Origin: Gracilaria domingensis
Taxonomy: Eukaryota; Rhodophyta; Florideophyceae; Gracilariales; Gracilariaceae
Assembly (NCBI GenBank): GCA_022539475.1
Contig: VCMS01000425.1
Location: 1-34,256, forward strand
Length of the DNA: 34,256 bases
Direction of reading: 5' to 3'
The first letter of the stretch is position 1. Each line of letters begins with the position of its first letter. Position numbers and translations under genes: made by a program. Shown here one piece after another: positions 19,965 to 29,340 of this stretch. The notes below the pieces were generated by a model, which had not been told where the DNA came from, did not search any database, and worked only from the letters and a program-made list of their open reading frames with translations.

Positions 19965-22077
19965 ATCTAGTTTTTCTGGGCAGTCTCGACCGCCGGTTGC
20001 GGTTCATTCCCACCTCGGGGCTCCAAAGAACCCCCTTCGCCAGTCTCGGGTCCTTTAACCCATGATTGGGGTGTGCGCCTGCTGCAGGTTGAGGCTGCTG
20101 TTGCCGTCCATACTTGGCTTTGGCATCCTCATATGAGGCAGATGGCACCCGTTCCCGTTCTTCCGGGGTCAAAGACTCGTTCTGTACGATTACTTTCGGC
20201 ATCTCCCTCAAGGGAAACGAGCACTGAGGTGAAATATGCCCGTGTTGATAACACACGTGACATATCAGCGACACCAATCTGTCCAGCGAACGGGGCGCAG
20301 CCGGTCGTTGAGGTCGAGTATCCCGCCAGCCTGGCCGTGCAAACCGAGTGTGGTTGCTGGCATAGGCCAGTGATGGCGCAATAACCTTAGAGTTCCCCAT
20401 GTACCTCACAGGGTCCGTCTCCATGGTTTCCCCTGTAGTGGTTGAAGGTAGCCCCGAAGTTCCTACGGAATTAGGATTTGCCGCAAACTGGACCTGATCA
20501 TAATCCACAGGTGGACGGTTATCCTGTAACAGGGAGAGAGATGAGTCAGATCCTTCAGCCAGGAAGGCCTTCGTGGGCCTGTGTGTTGGCTTCCGTTTCG
20601 CTCGGAAGGTATCTCCCTCAGTCTGGGCGTAGTGAACCAGTTCCAAGTAGGAGATCTTCCTGTTTTGATCCCGACAACGGGATACTAGTGCCTGGATGCC
20701 GGGGTCCAATCCTTCCACAAACATTGTGCACCTCTCAGCTGAGGAATAAACATTACCGTAACGGTGAAACGCTTTGTTCAAGCGCGTTGATTAACTCGTT
20801 TCTGTTTCCCCCGAATTCTGCTTTGTCGCCCGTAGGGCCAGAGTAACGTCTGGGATCGCATTGCTACTGGCATACGACCTCAATAGGTAATAAACGGCTT
20901 CGGGCCAACACGTGACACCGCCTTCAGAGGCTCTTGCTGATCCACGCACGGAGTGAAATTGGTCTTCGGCCATCTCCTTTAGGAAATATGGGAGGGCCAC
21001 ATACGCCTGTGCTTCACTCATACAGAGTATGTCCGCTTCCTGAACGAAGCGTGCAAGGAAATCCATCACCATAATTGGGTGGTCACCACTGAACTCTTTC
21101 TTCTGTAGAGTAATCTGAATTCGGCGGATGTAATCCTTCACTAGCCCCGTTCCATGGGCATTGCGTTCACCTGAGGCGTTCTGTAACCGATAATAACGGT
21201 ATGAAAGCAGTTTCCGGTACAACGGACTCGACGGTTTTAACTCCCTGAGTCCCTTATGTCTCTTTCCCTTAGCACGGGAGCGAATGGCCTCTTGGGTGAC
21301 AAAGGTCGCTTTAGAGCGCGTTGATCGAGACCGACGTCGGTGACTGCCTTCAATATCCGACGAGGATGAAGAAGATGACGAGATACCCGACGATTCGGTG
21401 GAGGAGTCAGGATCTGACGAGTCCGAATATGCGTGAACCTCCCTTTTAGACTTCCGGGATTTGCGCTTCATCGAGCGGTGAGCGGAGCCTTCTGAGGCGA
21501 TTGGGTCATCTTTGGCCGCAGCCTCATCCATACGGATAGTAGCCTCTAGATTTTCCAAACGACTCTGTAAGCGAGTGGCGCTCACCCGAGCTTCTTCAAT
21601 AAAAGCAGCATACTCCGCTGCGAACACAGCGGGTTCTCCAAGACACTCCAAAATAGAGTTCACATCCTTACGCAGGAGTCGAATGTCTGCCGAGTAATCC
21701 CTAACAGGGGCATCGTCGAGACGACGGCGAAGTTCGGTTTGTTGTTTAAGAAGATCCACGAGGGAGATGTTGATGACACTCAATCGTGAGTCTAATAAGG
21801 TGTACTCACCCGAGTCCAGCGCTTCGGGGCGGGCTGCCTGTGAGGGTGTTTCCACCACCGGTGTAGGCTCCACAGAAAGAGGTTCCATGACCGGTATCGG
21901 TACTCTAGAAAGCTCTTGCGGTACGGAAACGGCTGAGGGTGCATTCCGACCATTCGGATCGCCATCGATATCTCCCGTCTCGGTAACAGACCTACGGAAG
22001 CGCGGGACAGCAAGAGGTGCTGTTCCACTCCTTTGAACTGACCTGTTGCGAGAGTTTCCACGTGACGGGGGAGGCAT
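19930..22077 (-). pseudogene. Retrotransposon gag with CCHC zinc knuckle, one in-frame stop
   Basis: Capsid/nucleocapsid polyprotein. The ATG at 22077 is the first in frame after the primer-binding site. The N-terminal third is proline/serine-rich, followed by coiled-coil-like helices (SVINISLVDLLKQQTELRRRL) and a serine-rich acidic stretch next to basic KR clusters. A retrotransposon-gag capsid segment (VMDFLARFVQEADILCMSE, YVALPYFLKEMAEDQF, then FHRYGNVYSSAERCTMFVEG) comes next, and then a zinc knuckle CHVCYQHGHISPQC (20221-20262, CX2CX4HX4C). A TAA at 20791-20793 splits the frame between the two capsid halves, yet both sides stay in the same frame, so a point mutation rather than an indel disabled it. 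The total of about 715 codons is long for a gag. Confidence 0.8.
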
Positions 22078-22242
22078 TCTGCAGATATGCGTCCCACGTA
22101 CCGAGAGGTTACCAAACACAACCAAACACTTCCGGAATGCGAAGTAGCGGTCAGCTCTACTCGATAAGGGTCCTTCCAACCACCACGGTGGGTACTTCCA
22201 CTTTTGAACCAACCTGAAAAGGTGATATTCCCGAGATTCGAC

Positions 22243-22260
22243 TTCTAGGTAGGGAGACCA
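22243..22260 (-). other. Retrotransposon primer-binding site
   Basis: Two bases past the LTR end the minus strand reads TGGTCTCCCTACCTAGAA. It begins with TGG, complementary to the CCA end of a tRNA, as expected for a minus-strand primer. The matching tRNA would end GGTAGGGAGACCA; I cannot name its amino acid from this window. Confidence 0.6.
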
Positions 22261-22262
22261 CT

Positions 22263-23245
22263 TGTGGTGCAAACTCAGGACCGGTCAAACACGCACAGGA
22301 TGTCCGAAGTCCTGCTCCCTTGGGGATGGTAACTCGGTGGACGAGCCTTTGTTGACACCGGGGACCTGGGTGCAAGACCAGTAGTGTACTGAGGATAACC
22401 TACAGAGGTGAATGCAGAAAGTCGAATATCCGGAGAATCACCAGCCAAGGACGGTGTAGAAGCGAGAAATACCCGAAAAAGGGTGAGCCAGACGCTCCGG
22501 GAGGAGGCGTAGCCCAAGAAACAAGGGAAGAAGAGATACTTCCAAAGAGGAGACGCAGGCCGTGCACACGCAGGCAACAGGCCCGACGTCGGGAAGAAAG
22601 AGCAAGAAATAACCCAATACTGGGGCGGAGATCTGTTCTGCAATCAGGAATTAATAGAAATAGTAAACGTCAATACCACACGGTATATACAGATTCCTTC
22701 GGCGTCCCAAGGGGAGTACGCGTACTTATACCTCTTGAGGTGACCCTCCGGGTGGAGTAGTACACCGGCAAGGGCAGTAGCGCCTAGGGCCCACACTCAA
22801 GATGAGTCTCAAGTGCCCTCTGATCCGAGTGGCAGTTCTCGAAGAAGAGGCTTGGTTGCTTTACCATCAGATGGTGTTCAACCGCCCCTGCACCTCTAAG
22901 TACCCCAAGTGCAGGGCCGGTTGATCGATCACAATAGTACACGCCCGTACGGGTGGTACACGTACGCAAGCCCACTGTAAGGGTGCAGAAAATAAAGACA
23001 AACTAAAATATTCCCCAAAATGCTTCACTTGTGCACTAGCCATCCACCTTCACGTGTCCACGTCTGACCAGGGCCCTTGGCACATCCACGCCCCTCTACG
23101 GGTGCTAATTAAGATTAAACTAACCAACGGTTGAAGACTCCCATAGGGGATGCATTCATAATGTCAAGTGCCACATGCACGGGCGCATCGCTCATGTATG
23201 AAGAGCTTCTTCGTCAAAAACCCTCAGAATCGGGTTTGCTCCACA
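22263..23245 (-). repeat. 5' LTR of the retrotransposon (983 bp)
   Basis: Homologous end-to-end to the solo LTR at 1632-2627. In element orientation it starts TGTGGAGCAAAC and ends GTTTGCACCACA. A TATATA motif at about 22683-22688 is conserved with the solo copy (2064-2070) and is the best core promoter candidate on the minus strand. The base sequence just outside the right end (GTTTT) has no partner because the left end of the element is lost. Confidence 0.88.
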
Positions 23246-23552
23246 GTTTTTTACGCAGAATCTACCTTGCGTGTGGCCAGGAGGCGCCGCACTACAAGCA
23301 GGGCGACATGAGATTGTCTACTTAAGTGGCAGAGAGCGCTCCGACGCTGACCACCCGACCTCATCGGCTGTCAATTGCCAAATTCGTGGTCACCCACGGG
23401 AGGCGCCTGCGCTTGCGCAAGTACACGTGAATTCCACGCTGTGTACCGCGTTGCGTAGGCGCCTCTTGTGGCGGCATATGCGCTAAAAGCATCCACCACC
23501 TACGCCTCTTATAGGCTAGTACGGTAGATACAACGCATCCATTGGCCAAGCC

Positions 23553-23593
23553 AACCGTACCGTCGATTCTCGCCTGGAATCGACGGTGCGGTT
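23553..23593. repeat. 17-bp-stem hairpin upstream of a TATA-like box
   Basis: AACCGTACCGTCGATTC (23553-23569) pairs with GAATCGACGGTGCGGTT (23577-23593) with a single A/C mismatch (G-U type on one RNA strand) and a 7-nt loop. It ends 5 bp before ATAAAAAG and so looks like part of a promoter or of a transcript 5' end. Confidence 0.7.
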
Positions 23594-23597
23594 GTGC

Positions 23598-23605
23598 ATA
23601 AAAAG
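23598..23605 (+). promoter_or_regulatory. TATA-like box ATAAAAAG
   Basis: An isolated TATA-like octamer between two strong hairpins. It is followed about 30 nt later by a long C/T-rich stretch (about 23640-24160), the look of a 5' untranslated leader, then by a proposed intron and ORF. No experimental support; placement relative to these elements is the argument. Confidence 0.4.
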
Positions 23606-23638
23606 GCCGGAGCAGTCGCCTCCGACTCAACTCCGGCC
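23605..23638. repeat. Nested hairpin (8-bp outer, 5-bp inner stem)
   Basis: GGCCGGAG (23605-23612) pairs exactly with CTCCGGCC (23631-23638). Inside it AGTCG pairs with CGACT around a CCTC loop. It directly follows the TATA-like box, so it would lie at or near the start of the transcript. Confidence 0.7.
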
Positions 23639-24217
23639 AGACCACTTCCCCTTCGACGACCTCCCGCCATCCCCACTCCTCATCTCTTTTCCCCTTTGTC
23701 GTCTCAACCTTCTTCCCCCATCCTCAACCTCTCTCGCTCTGCCCCTTTGGCGGCTTGGTCTCACCGCCCACAACGTTCCCTGCTACTCACACAGCCCCTC
23801 CTCTGGGCTCGTCTCGTGTGAGTCGGCAAAGCGTCCGTACTACCCTACCATTGGGTTAGCCTTGTGCGGAGTGCCTCTCTCTCCCAAAGTCCGTTCTTCT
23901 TGGTTCCTCGTCTCTCTGTCTTCTCCGTGGTGATTCTCTTTGTTGTCGTTGTTCCCGTTATCGTTCTTTCTCGTTTCAATACCCCACGATTGCCTTTCTT
24001 GTTGCTCCCTTTCGTTCCTTCGTCGTTGTGCGGGCATCTTCTGCCTGCATCTGTTCCCTCGCTTCTCTTGTCGGCCTTGGACTCTGGTTTCGCTGGTCCT
24101 TTCGCGTTGCAATTCCGTTCCTCACATAGTGTTGCTTTGCACCTGTTGTTGCTAGACACACTGTGTGATACGGCGTAAGGTTCCCATTAAACTACGGCCC
24201 TGAGGCAATCGTTCAAG

Positions 24218-24505
24218 AGTAAGTTGTTCTCAGCTGCTCTTTTGGCATTTTATGTGACTACTGACTTCTTGTTTGTTTCACATCAAGTGCCAACGTCTTT
24301 CGTCTCATCCAGCGAGTATTCGTCCGTGGTTGACCCGGACGAGCGTCTAGAAGAAGTCCCCGATTCCGTTCCGCAGATAAAGAAGTCGGCTATGCAGCCT
24401 CTTGACGGAACACGCGAGCGCCATTTCTTTCGCGTAGCCACTCAGAAGGAGCGTCTGTGTTCTGCAAAGTGGAATATTGTCTGTTCGCTTTGGAAATTAA
24501 GCTAG
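24218..24505 (+). CDS. Short ORF whose ATG would be created by splicing (72 aa)
   Basis: The leader ends ...TTCAAGA then GTAAGT (24219). A 69-nt candidate intron runs to CATCAAG (24287), with CTGAC and a pyrimidine run as branch point and tract. Joining A24218 to TG at 24288 makes ATG followed by 71 codons to a TAG: MPTSFVSSSEYSSVVDPDE..., acidic then basic (QKERL, RERHFFRV), ending SLWKLS. I recognise no family. The layout of promoter, long pyrimidine-rich leader, intron and short ORF next to an LTR suggests the beginning of a gene or mobile element whose body is missing. The frame without splicing starts at a non-consensus ATG at 24224 inside the intron. The splice signals are good matches, but the ORF is short. 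Confidence 0.35.
   Translation, partial: SKLFSAALLAFYVTTDFLFVSHQVPTSFVSSSEYSSVVDPDERLEEVPDSVPQIKKSAMQPLDGTRERHFFRVATQKERLCSAKWNIVCSLWKLS
24219..24287 (+). other. Proposed 69-nt intron forming a start codon
   Basis: 5' GTAAGT, branch-like CTGAC about 25 nt before the 3' end, pyrimidine-rich TTCTTGTTTGTTTCAC and terminal AAG. The length agrees with the other small introns proposed in this window. Confidence 0.45.
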
Positions 24506-24993
24506 TTTCTGGGCTATCTGGAGCGCGCGAGGGGGTGGCAGAGGCTGGCACTCAAAAAATTAAGAAATTTTGGAATATTAAATTCCATCCCTTGCAGGTT
24601 AATGTTGGGGTCTCCTAGTTTTTGTAGAGGTTCTACTTCGCCACACCACCCCATCCACTCTTTTCCGCGACCCTCTCCCAAATCTGCGCTTGTGCTAGTT
24701 TGCGTTTTCAATTTTCGTTGTGTTGGGATGCAAATCGCATCTCATCCCAGCTCAATGATCCCACCGTTCCTTCCCATCCAAATCGGCCTCATTTTTTACT
24801 CAATGTTTGCCAGTCACGCTTTCGGATCCTCCCTCCCCGTCTCCCCAACAGTTATTTTGTAAAAGCACGGGTGGCAACGCTCCCCAACCCCGTACACCTC
24901 CGTCGCCCAAAAACGGCCTCCCTTTCTTTCTCATCCTTCTCTCCTCCTGCAACCTCAGAATCCAGTCCATCATCTGCAGCGCCATGCCCTACT
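24506..24993. other. Gene-free stretch
   Basis: C/T-rich on the plus strand with an AT-rich palindromic patch near 24570-24590 (TGGAAT...ATTCCA). No frame with family resemblance; the minus-strand frames here may be the decayed continuation of the gene at 24994-25446, but that cannot be shown. Confidence 0.3.
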
Positions 24994-25446
24994 CTAAAAT
25001 TCATTCAAAACTGGAGCCCCGATGGCCTCCTGCGGTACCTCTTCCATCACCTTCCTCTTTTCCTTACGCGTCTTTTTCAGAAAACTCTTCTTGTCCTCGA
25101 ACCTACCACCCTTTGTCTTCGGTGTCACAAATGACCGCTTCTGTGCCGCAACACTTCTCGCACGTCCCATCTCTGCCTCTCCTTCCATATCAAATTTCAA
25201 CCTCCCCTCTTCCACCAACCCTTGCCTCCTGCCGAACTCTTCCGCCACCTTCTCCACCACGTCGATCAGTTTCTTAGGGACCATATTCTCCTCGTGCAAC
25301 TGTTCATGGTCGCTTCCCGCACAATATAATATGCAATACACATTACATTTCATCTCCATCCGTTTTACCGGCAAAGAACAGCGCAGGATCAATATCCCTT
25401 CAACAAAAAACTCACTACTAGCCCCATTCAGCAGCACGCCGCCCAT
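24994..25446 (-). CDS. Hypothetical protein, beta-rich start then charged helices (150 aa)
   Basis: The first ATG in the frame is at 25446 (MGGVLLNGASSEFFVEG). The N-terminal 60 residues alternate hydrophobic strands and cysteines (ILILRCSLPV, CNVYCILYCAG). A helix follows (KLIDVVEKVAEEFGRR), then a lysine/glutamate/arginine-rich segment to residue 150 and the stop. The strand-then-helix start followed by a charged linker is reminiscent of longin-like or SRX domains such as the N-terminus of SRP receptor alpha, but the conserved core cannot be matched well, so I make no functional call. Coding bias and a meaningful secondary-structure pattern are the case for a gene; it could be a first exon, or its 3' part could be lost downstream. 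Confidence 0.35.
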   Translation of the reverse strand: MGGVLLNGASSEFFVEGILILRCSLPVKRMEMKCNVYCILYCAGSDHEQLHEENMVPKKLIDVVEKVAEEFGRRQGLVEEGRLKFDMEGEAEMGRARSVAAQKRSFVTPKTKGGRFEDKKSFLKKTRKEKRKVMEEVPQEAIGAPVLNEF

Positions 25447-25836
25447 TTCACTCACACTCCCGACGATGCAATAGTATAATAACAAGCCCGAACAGCCCTA
25501 CACTTGCCTTTATTTTTGTTGCCAAAAAGAATCTCTCTGTATTTTTGCTTCAATCTCCAAATAGTCTTCAATCTTTAACTTGTCGGCAAACAACACAAAA
25601 GTTTTTGTAGCTCTGGAAAGGAAACACAGGATCCCAGAATTTCCACAGGACTTCGAGCAAGAGAGACCGGTGCAAGCAACGACGCGGGTCGTGCGCTGTG
25701 ACAGTAGTTTACTGATGCGGATAGATGTTCCACCAGTAGACGTTGGCAGTAGATAGAACGGTCAGCGACGCTAAGTAGTGCTGCAGCCCGGGAAAACTCT
25801 TCTAAAATAAACAAATATCGATGTCCAAGTGATGGC

Positions 25837-26280
25837 CTATATCGACAAGAAAAGATGCAACATCGACACGCTGTACAAATCCCTTAGCTGTATCGCTCTC
25901 GTACCTTCTATTATGACAACCTCTACCTTCGGTTTTACCTCTGTCTTTACTCCATCACCATTTGTTCTCTTCTTTGCAAATATACGTTCTTCATCTATCA
26001 CTTGCTTGTCGTATGACATCTGAACCGCCTTCGCAATGGCTTTATATGCGCCTTTCTGCCGTCCAATGGCGTAGGGAGCTTACCATTCCTAGCGTATTCG
26101 TTGCACGTATTTAAAACAGAGAGCACCCACCAAATCGATAAGGTCCATGCCATAAGCTGCAAGCAAAACCTTTTGAGCTATTCGACCTTCTGATCTTGTT
26201 TCATGCTTTCTCGTCACCTGAATTTGTCCCCTTTTTCTTATCGGAGTTCTTATCGGATGCTCTCCTGTACAATTCTCCAT
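25837..26280 (-). CDS. Possible Alba-like small nucleic-acid-binding protein, two exons
   Basis: The first exon 26280-26131 starts with ATG (MENCTGEHPIRTPIRKRGQI) and the second, 26055-25837, ends at a stop. A 75-nt intron between them (GTGGGT...CAG) keeps the frame and gives 122 residues. The joined order of strand (QIQVT), helix (RIAQKVLLAAYG), strand (DLIDL), helix (KGAYKAIAKAVQMSYDK), strand (DEERIFAKKR) and strand (KPKVEVVI) is the Alba fold, and GAYKAIAKAV resembles the G-x-AI-x-KAV signature. Alba proteins bind RNA and DNA and include RNase P/MRP subunits. The intron has no clear branch point, and the family resemblance is by pattern, so the alternative is a frame-broken or unrelated gene. 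Confidence 0.33.
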
Positions 26281-27548
26281 CTTTCACTAGTTAGTGCCCA
26301 CTAATTATCTTTCTACAATATCATTAAATAGTTTTTTAACCACCTTGCCTTGACCTAGATTACTCTCTCATCGAACGATGAAAACACTTTAAAGCTGCCT
26401 TCAGTGATTCACAATTCTCTTTCAAGTTTTGCAAGACAGCTTTGTTTCTTCTCACTGGTCGTTGTTTCCGAGAGCGCCATGCAATAGTTGTTAATTGTTG
26501 TTATGACATATGCATCAGCTATAGGATCGTTAGAAACATGGTTGGCGAATGTTGATTGCTGGTCAAGCGTGAAGGATGAGTGGTAACGGCGGAATGGGGA
26601 GGATTGTAAAGCAGAAATGTTTGGCTGTGCCCTAAAGCAGCTGTGAACTGTTTCAGGCGATTTATTATATATGTCTGTTCTACAGTTGAATGAAGACTTC
26701 AATCATTCGTGCCGTTATGAAAGGTTTATGATAGAGTTGGTTGTTGTGTTTTTAGAAGACGTATACACGCAGAGATTGGAATTCAATTGAGCAGGACGAT
26801 GCAAGTAGCTGCAGATTGTTTTTGTTTTGTGTAGCAGAGACATGGTTTACATGTGATGAATTGCGGGATATAAGTAGTGCGACAGGGACGAGCTCCTGTG
26901 CGCTTGCTCTCGTGAAAAGCACGGCAAGCACAATAGCTCGGATGCTGTATGGCAGTTAAAAGTGGAGTGTTATAGTTTTACTTCTGGCTTGAATTTTGAA
27001 ATGAAACTCAACGACGCTTATAAGAGCGAAGATTTCGAGCACTGGAGTCTTTTTCAAAAGCACAGAGAAGAACTCGCAAGAGCGTAGAGTTACCACTGCG
27101 CACGACCAACGTTGGTGCTCTTCACTTGCCAAATGCGGGCAAGAGCGAAATGTACGTGCACGCACCGACGCGCACCTGTACACATCTTGTACTGAAAAGG
27201 GGACGAAAGAGAGGCAGCACAGCTACGCCACGTGCGCGCCACCCGCACAGCGCCGCTGTGCGCTCGGAAACAATCTATCAAACAGCGCCCATTCGCATCG
27301 GCGGTCTCGCTCGCCGCGCGCTCGCGAGCTGCTCATCGCTGCCAGCCGAACGCCATGGGCGCCGCCTCCTCAATGCACGCCCCACGCCGCCGCGTGGGAG
27401 CCTAACATTTTGCAAGTGCAGAGAGTCACCGGCCTGTACCGCGCCGCGCTGCGCACGTCGCGCGACTGAACCATTGACTACTGCATGTGAGTCAAGGAGT
27501 GCGGGCAGATTCAGCAGCGCTTTCCAGCCAACGCTTGCGGAGAATGGT
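26281..27548. other. Gene-poor stretch
   Basis: AT-rich to balanced DNA with a minus-strand frame (26702-26409, about 97 codons) that has no recognisable family. GC rises from about 27200. Open frames at 27126-27548 are arginine-rich and compositional, though one continues in frame into the spliced ORF that follows. Confidence 0.3.
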
Positions 27549-27785
27549 ATGGAGGAGCTTTTTAGTATGAGACATCCGGATCCTTACATTCCGATCTATA
27601 AGCCGGGCTCTTCTAGCTATCAACAAAATGTGCCGCCGCCTCCGGAGGTATGTTTTGCCTTTTGACTGCGCGCCGCTGCCGTCCTCATTGCGTGCTGCTG
27701 CTAACTCGCTTGCGTTCGATTCTGTGTCACTGTTTTGTTAGCTTACCCACAGTTCATGCCCCCACCGCATGAAGCAATTCAGTAG
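27549..27785 (+). CDS. Short proline-rich ORF with a candidate intron (43 aa)
   Basis: The ATG at 27549 begins MEELFSMRHPDPYIPIY, then a serine/glutamine stretch and NVPPPPE. Right after the GAG codon comes GTATGT (27648), a textbook 5' splice site. CTAAC at 27701-27705 could be the branch point, and CAG at 27752 the acceptor, giving a 105-nt intron; joining adds FMPPPHEAIQ and a TAG. The alternative acceptor TTAG at 27741 gives a 94-nt intron and a different tail. I do not recognise the peptide; the frame is also open upstream to 27126, so the N-terminus could be longer. The proline-rich halves joining in register favour splicing at 27752. Confidence 0.4.
27648..27752 (+). other. Candidate spliceosomal intron (105 nt)
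   Basis: GTATGT donor, CTAAC branch motif 47 nt before the end, pyrimidine-rich stretch (GTGTCACTGTTTTG) and CAG acceptor. It is the best-looking set of splice signals in the window and shows that yeast-like GTATGT/CTAAC signals occur here. Confidence 0.5.
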
Positions 27786-27934
27786 TTCCGTACCAAAGAT
27801 TCAACGGTAGATCAAGACCAAAGTGCTTCATCAACGTTTTTGTCATCTTGTACACATCATCTTTGACCACACCATCCCCCGCCGCTTCCCCTCTGCGAAT
27901 CCCCGCGAAGCTCTTGAAAAAACAAAAACCACAA

Positions 27935-29340
27935 TCATTGGTGCTAGATCTTCAACAGCTTATCCTTGCGCGCAGGAACAGCTCTCTTCCCATCCGTACT
28001 CCAATTCACCGTGAACACCTCATCACTATGTCCAGGCAGATCCATCTTCAATTTCTTCGTCCCCATATCCCAAACCTTGCAGGTACTATCCTTCGAACCA
28101 CTCATCAACAACCGTCTATCCGCCGACCAAACCACTCCATTCACGGCCGCAACATGCCCGCGGAACGTGAAGCAAAAATTGCCAGTCTTGGCATTCCAAA
28201 GTCTCACACTCTTATCAAACTGGCCGACGCGATATAATGTCCATACGGACTTAACGCCACGCAGTTGACCGGCTGCTGATGGCCGGTCATGTGCGAAATG
28301 GGCTGTATGCCCTCAGAGTAAAATCATCAGAACCACTTACCCTAAGTTCCTTCTTGCCCGTACTTTGCATCTTCATCTTTTCAAAGCGCTCCAACGCTTC
28401 TTCTTGCGACAACTTGACCGGCGTGTATCCGTTCTGCTCGTCCAGAGATGCAAACGCATCGCATATGAGCACGTAGTTGGTAGAAACCGTGATGGAATTC
28501 ACCGAGTGAGCATGTGCATTTATAGTAGGCACAGGATGGCCCGTATCATACCGGCCATCCTGTGTCTACTGATGATCAGCACTCCAGATCTTTATACTAC
28601 GATCTTGAGAAGCAGAATAAATAGAACCGTCTCCACTCTACCCAGCAGTCGTGACGGCGGTAGTATGTCCCGCGATCATCTTGACCGCGCTCATGCTAGC
28701 CCCGTTCCAAACTTCGACGTTGCATCTTTCGAAGCAGACACAACCAAACAACATCGTTCATCCAAATGATACGGCTTCCAACACAAATCTGCCACCCATT
28801 TGCGATAGGAAGCCAAGCTCTTACCCGTTCCCTTCTCAACGTCCCAGATCCACACCCGACCTTCCTTCGAAGCAGAAGCCCATCGACTCCCCTCTGGGGA
28901 TAACCCCAACGCCAGCACCCAATCGCGATGATCGATAAAAGAAAGCTTCGGCAACTACGCCTTCGCACTTCACAATCTGACGCTAGTATCGCCAGACCCC
29001 GTCGCTATCAAACGACAATCCGGCGAGAAAACACGTCACCAAAACCGCCTCCTTGTGTCCCGGTAAGCTTGAACTACACCTCAAAACAGACTACATGCGA
29101 AACAACAACAGCGGCACAAATTCCAGCTGCGCCACGCTCTCTCTCACATGCGAAGCAGCCTTCAAAGTGGCTTCCAAGCTTCGGTCACTGGCTTGCGCGA
29201 AGATCGCAGAAAGAATTCATACGGCAACGGCGTGTCATTGTTCAGAAGGTGGTTGAGGAATCCCGCGAGCTGCTTGGGCGCGGAACCAGGTCTTACGTCA
29301 AAGACAGCGCGTAGGGGGTCGACCTCTTGCGAGAAAAGCT
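27935..29340 (-). pseudogene. Notchless (NLE1/Rsa4) WD40 protein, multiply disrupted
   Basis: Notchless is a WD40 adaptor that helps the AAA ATPase midasin remodel pre-60S ribosomes. Minus-strand pieces follow the whole protein: NLE domain (FDVRPGSAPKQLAGFLNHLL, TPLPYEFF), link to the propeller (SVAQLEFVPLLLF, SLPGHKEAVL), blades with SPDCRLIATGSGDTSVRL, HRDWVLALGLSPEG, ASKEGRVWIWD, RKWVADLCW, SIYSASQDRSIKIW, HAHSVNSITVSTNYVL, RVSGSDDFTL, KSVRLWNAKTG, FRGHVAAVNGVVWSADRRLL, KDSTCKVWD and LPGHSDEVFTVNW. In-frame stops occur at 29091-29093, 28970-28972, 28955-28957, 28638-28640, 28566-28568 and 27944-27946. Single-base frameshifts occur at about 28710, 28320 and 28220 and one in the NLE domain near 29215. 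The TAG at 27944-27946 is where the family ends in IW; the sequence then reads H-Q-stop. The start codon is not identified. Confidence 0.9.

Larger units (their letters stand above)
19053..23245 (-). mobile_element. Ty3/gypsy-type LTR retrotransposon, truncated after protease
   Basis: Reading on the minus strand from 23245: a 5' LTR (23245-22263), a primer-binding site (22260-22243), gag with a CCHC zinc knuckle, an aspartic protease, then a linker that ends at about 19053. Beyond that the sequence passes into the T/G-rich repeats. Reverse transcriptase, RNase H, integrase, polypurine tract and 3' LTR are all missing, so the copy is dead. Gag-before-protease with a DTGA active site and a missing pol is compatible with Ty3/gypsy or copia; the separate gag and protease frames, the long gag with one CCHC knuckle and the LTR size favour Ty3/gypsy. 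Gag carries an in-frame stop and the protease a frameshift. Confidence 0.85.

Noticed and set aside
1632..23245. One 21-kb retroelement bounded by the two LTRs
   Set aside because: The LTRs differ by roughly 8%, the left one has no polypurine tract or element sequence inside it, and cellular genes fill the interval. A solo LTR plus a separate truncated element is simpler.
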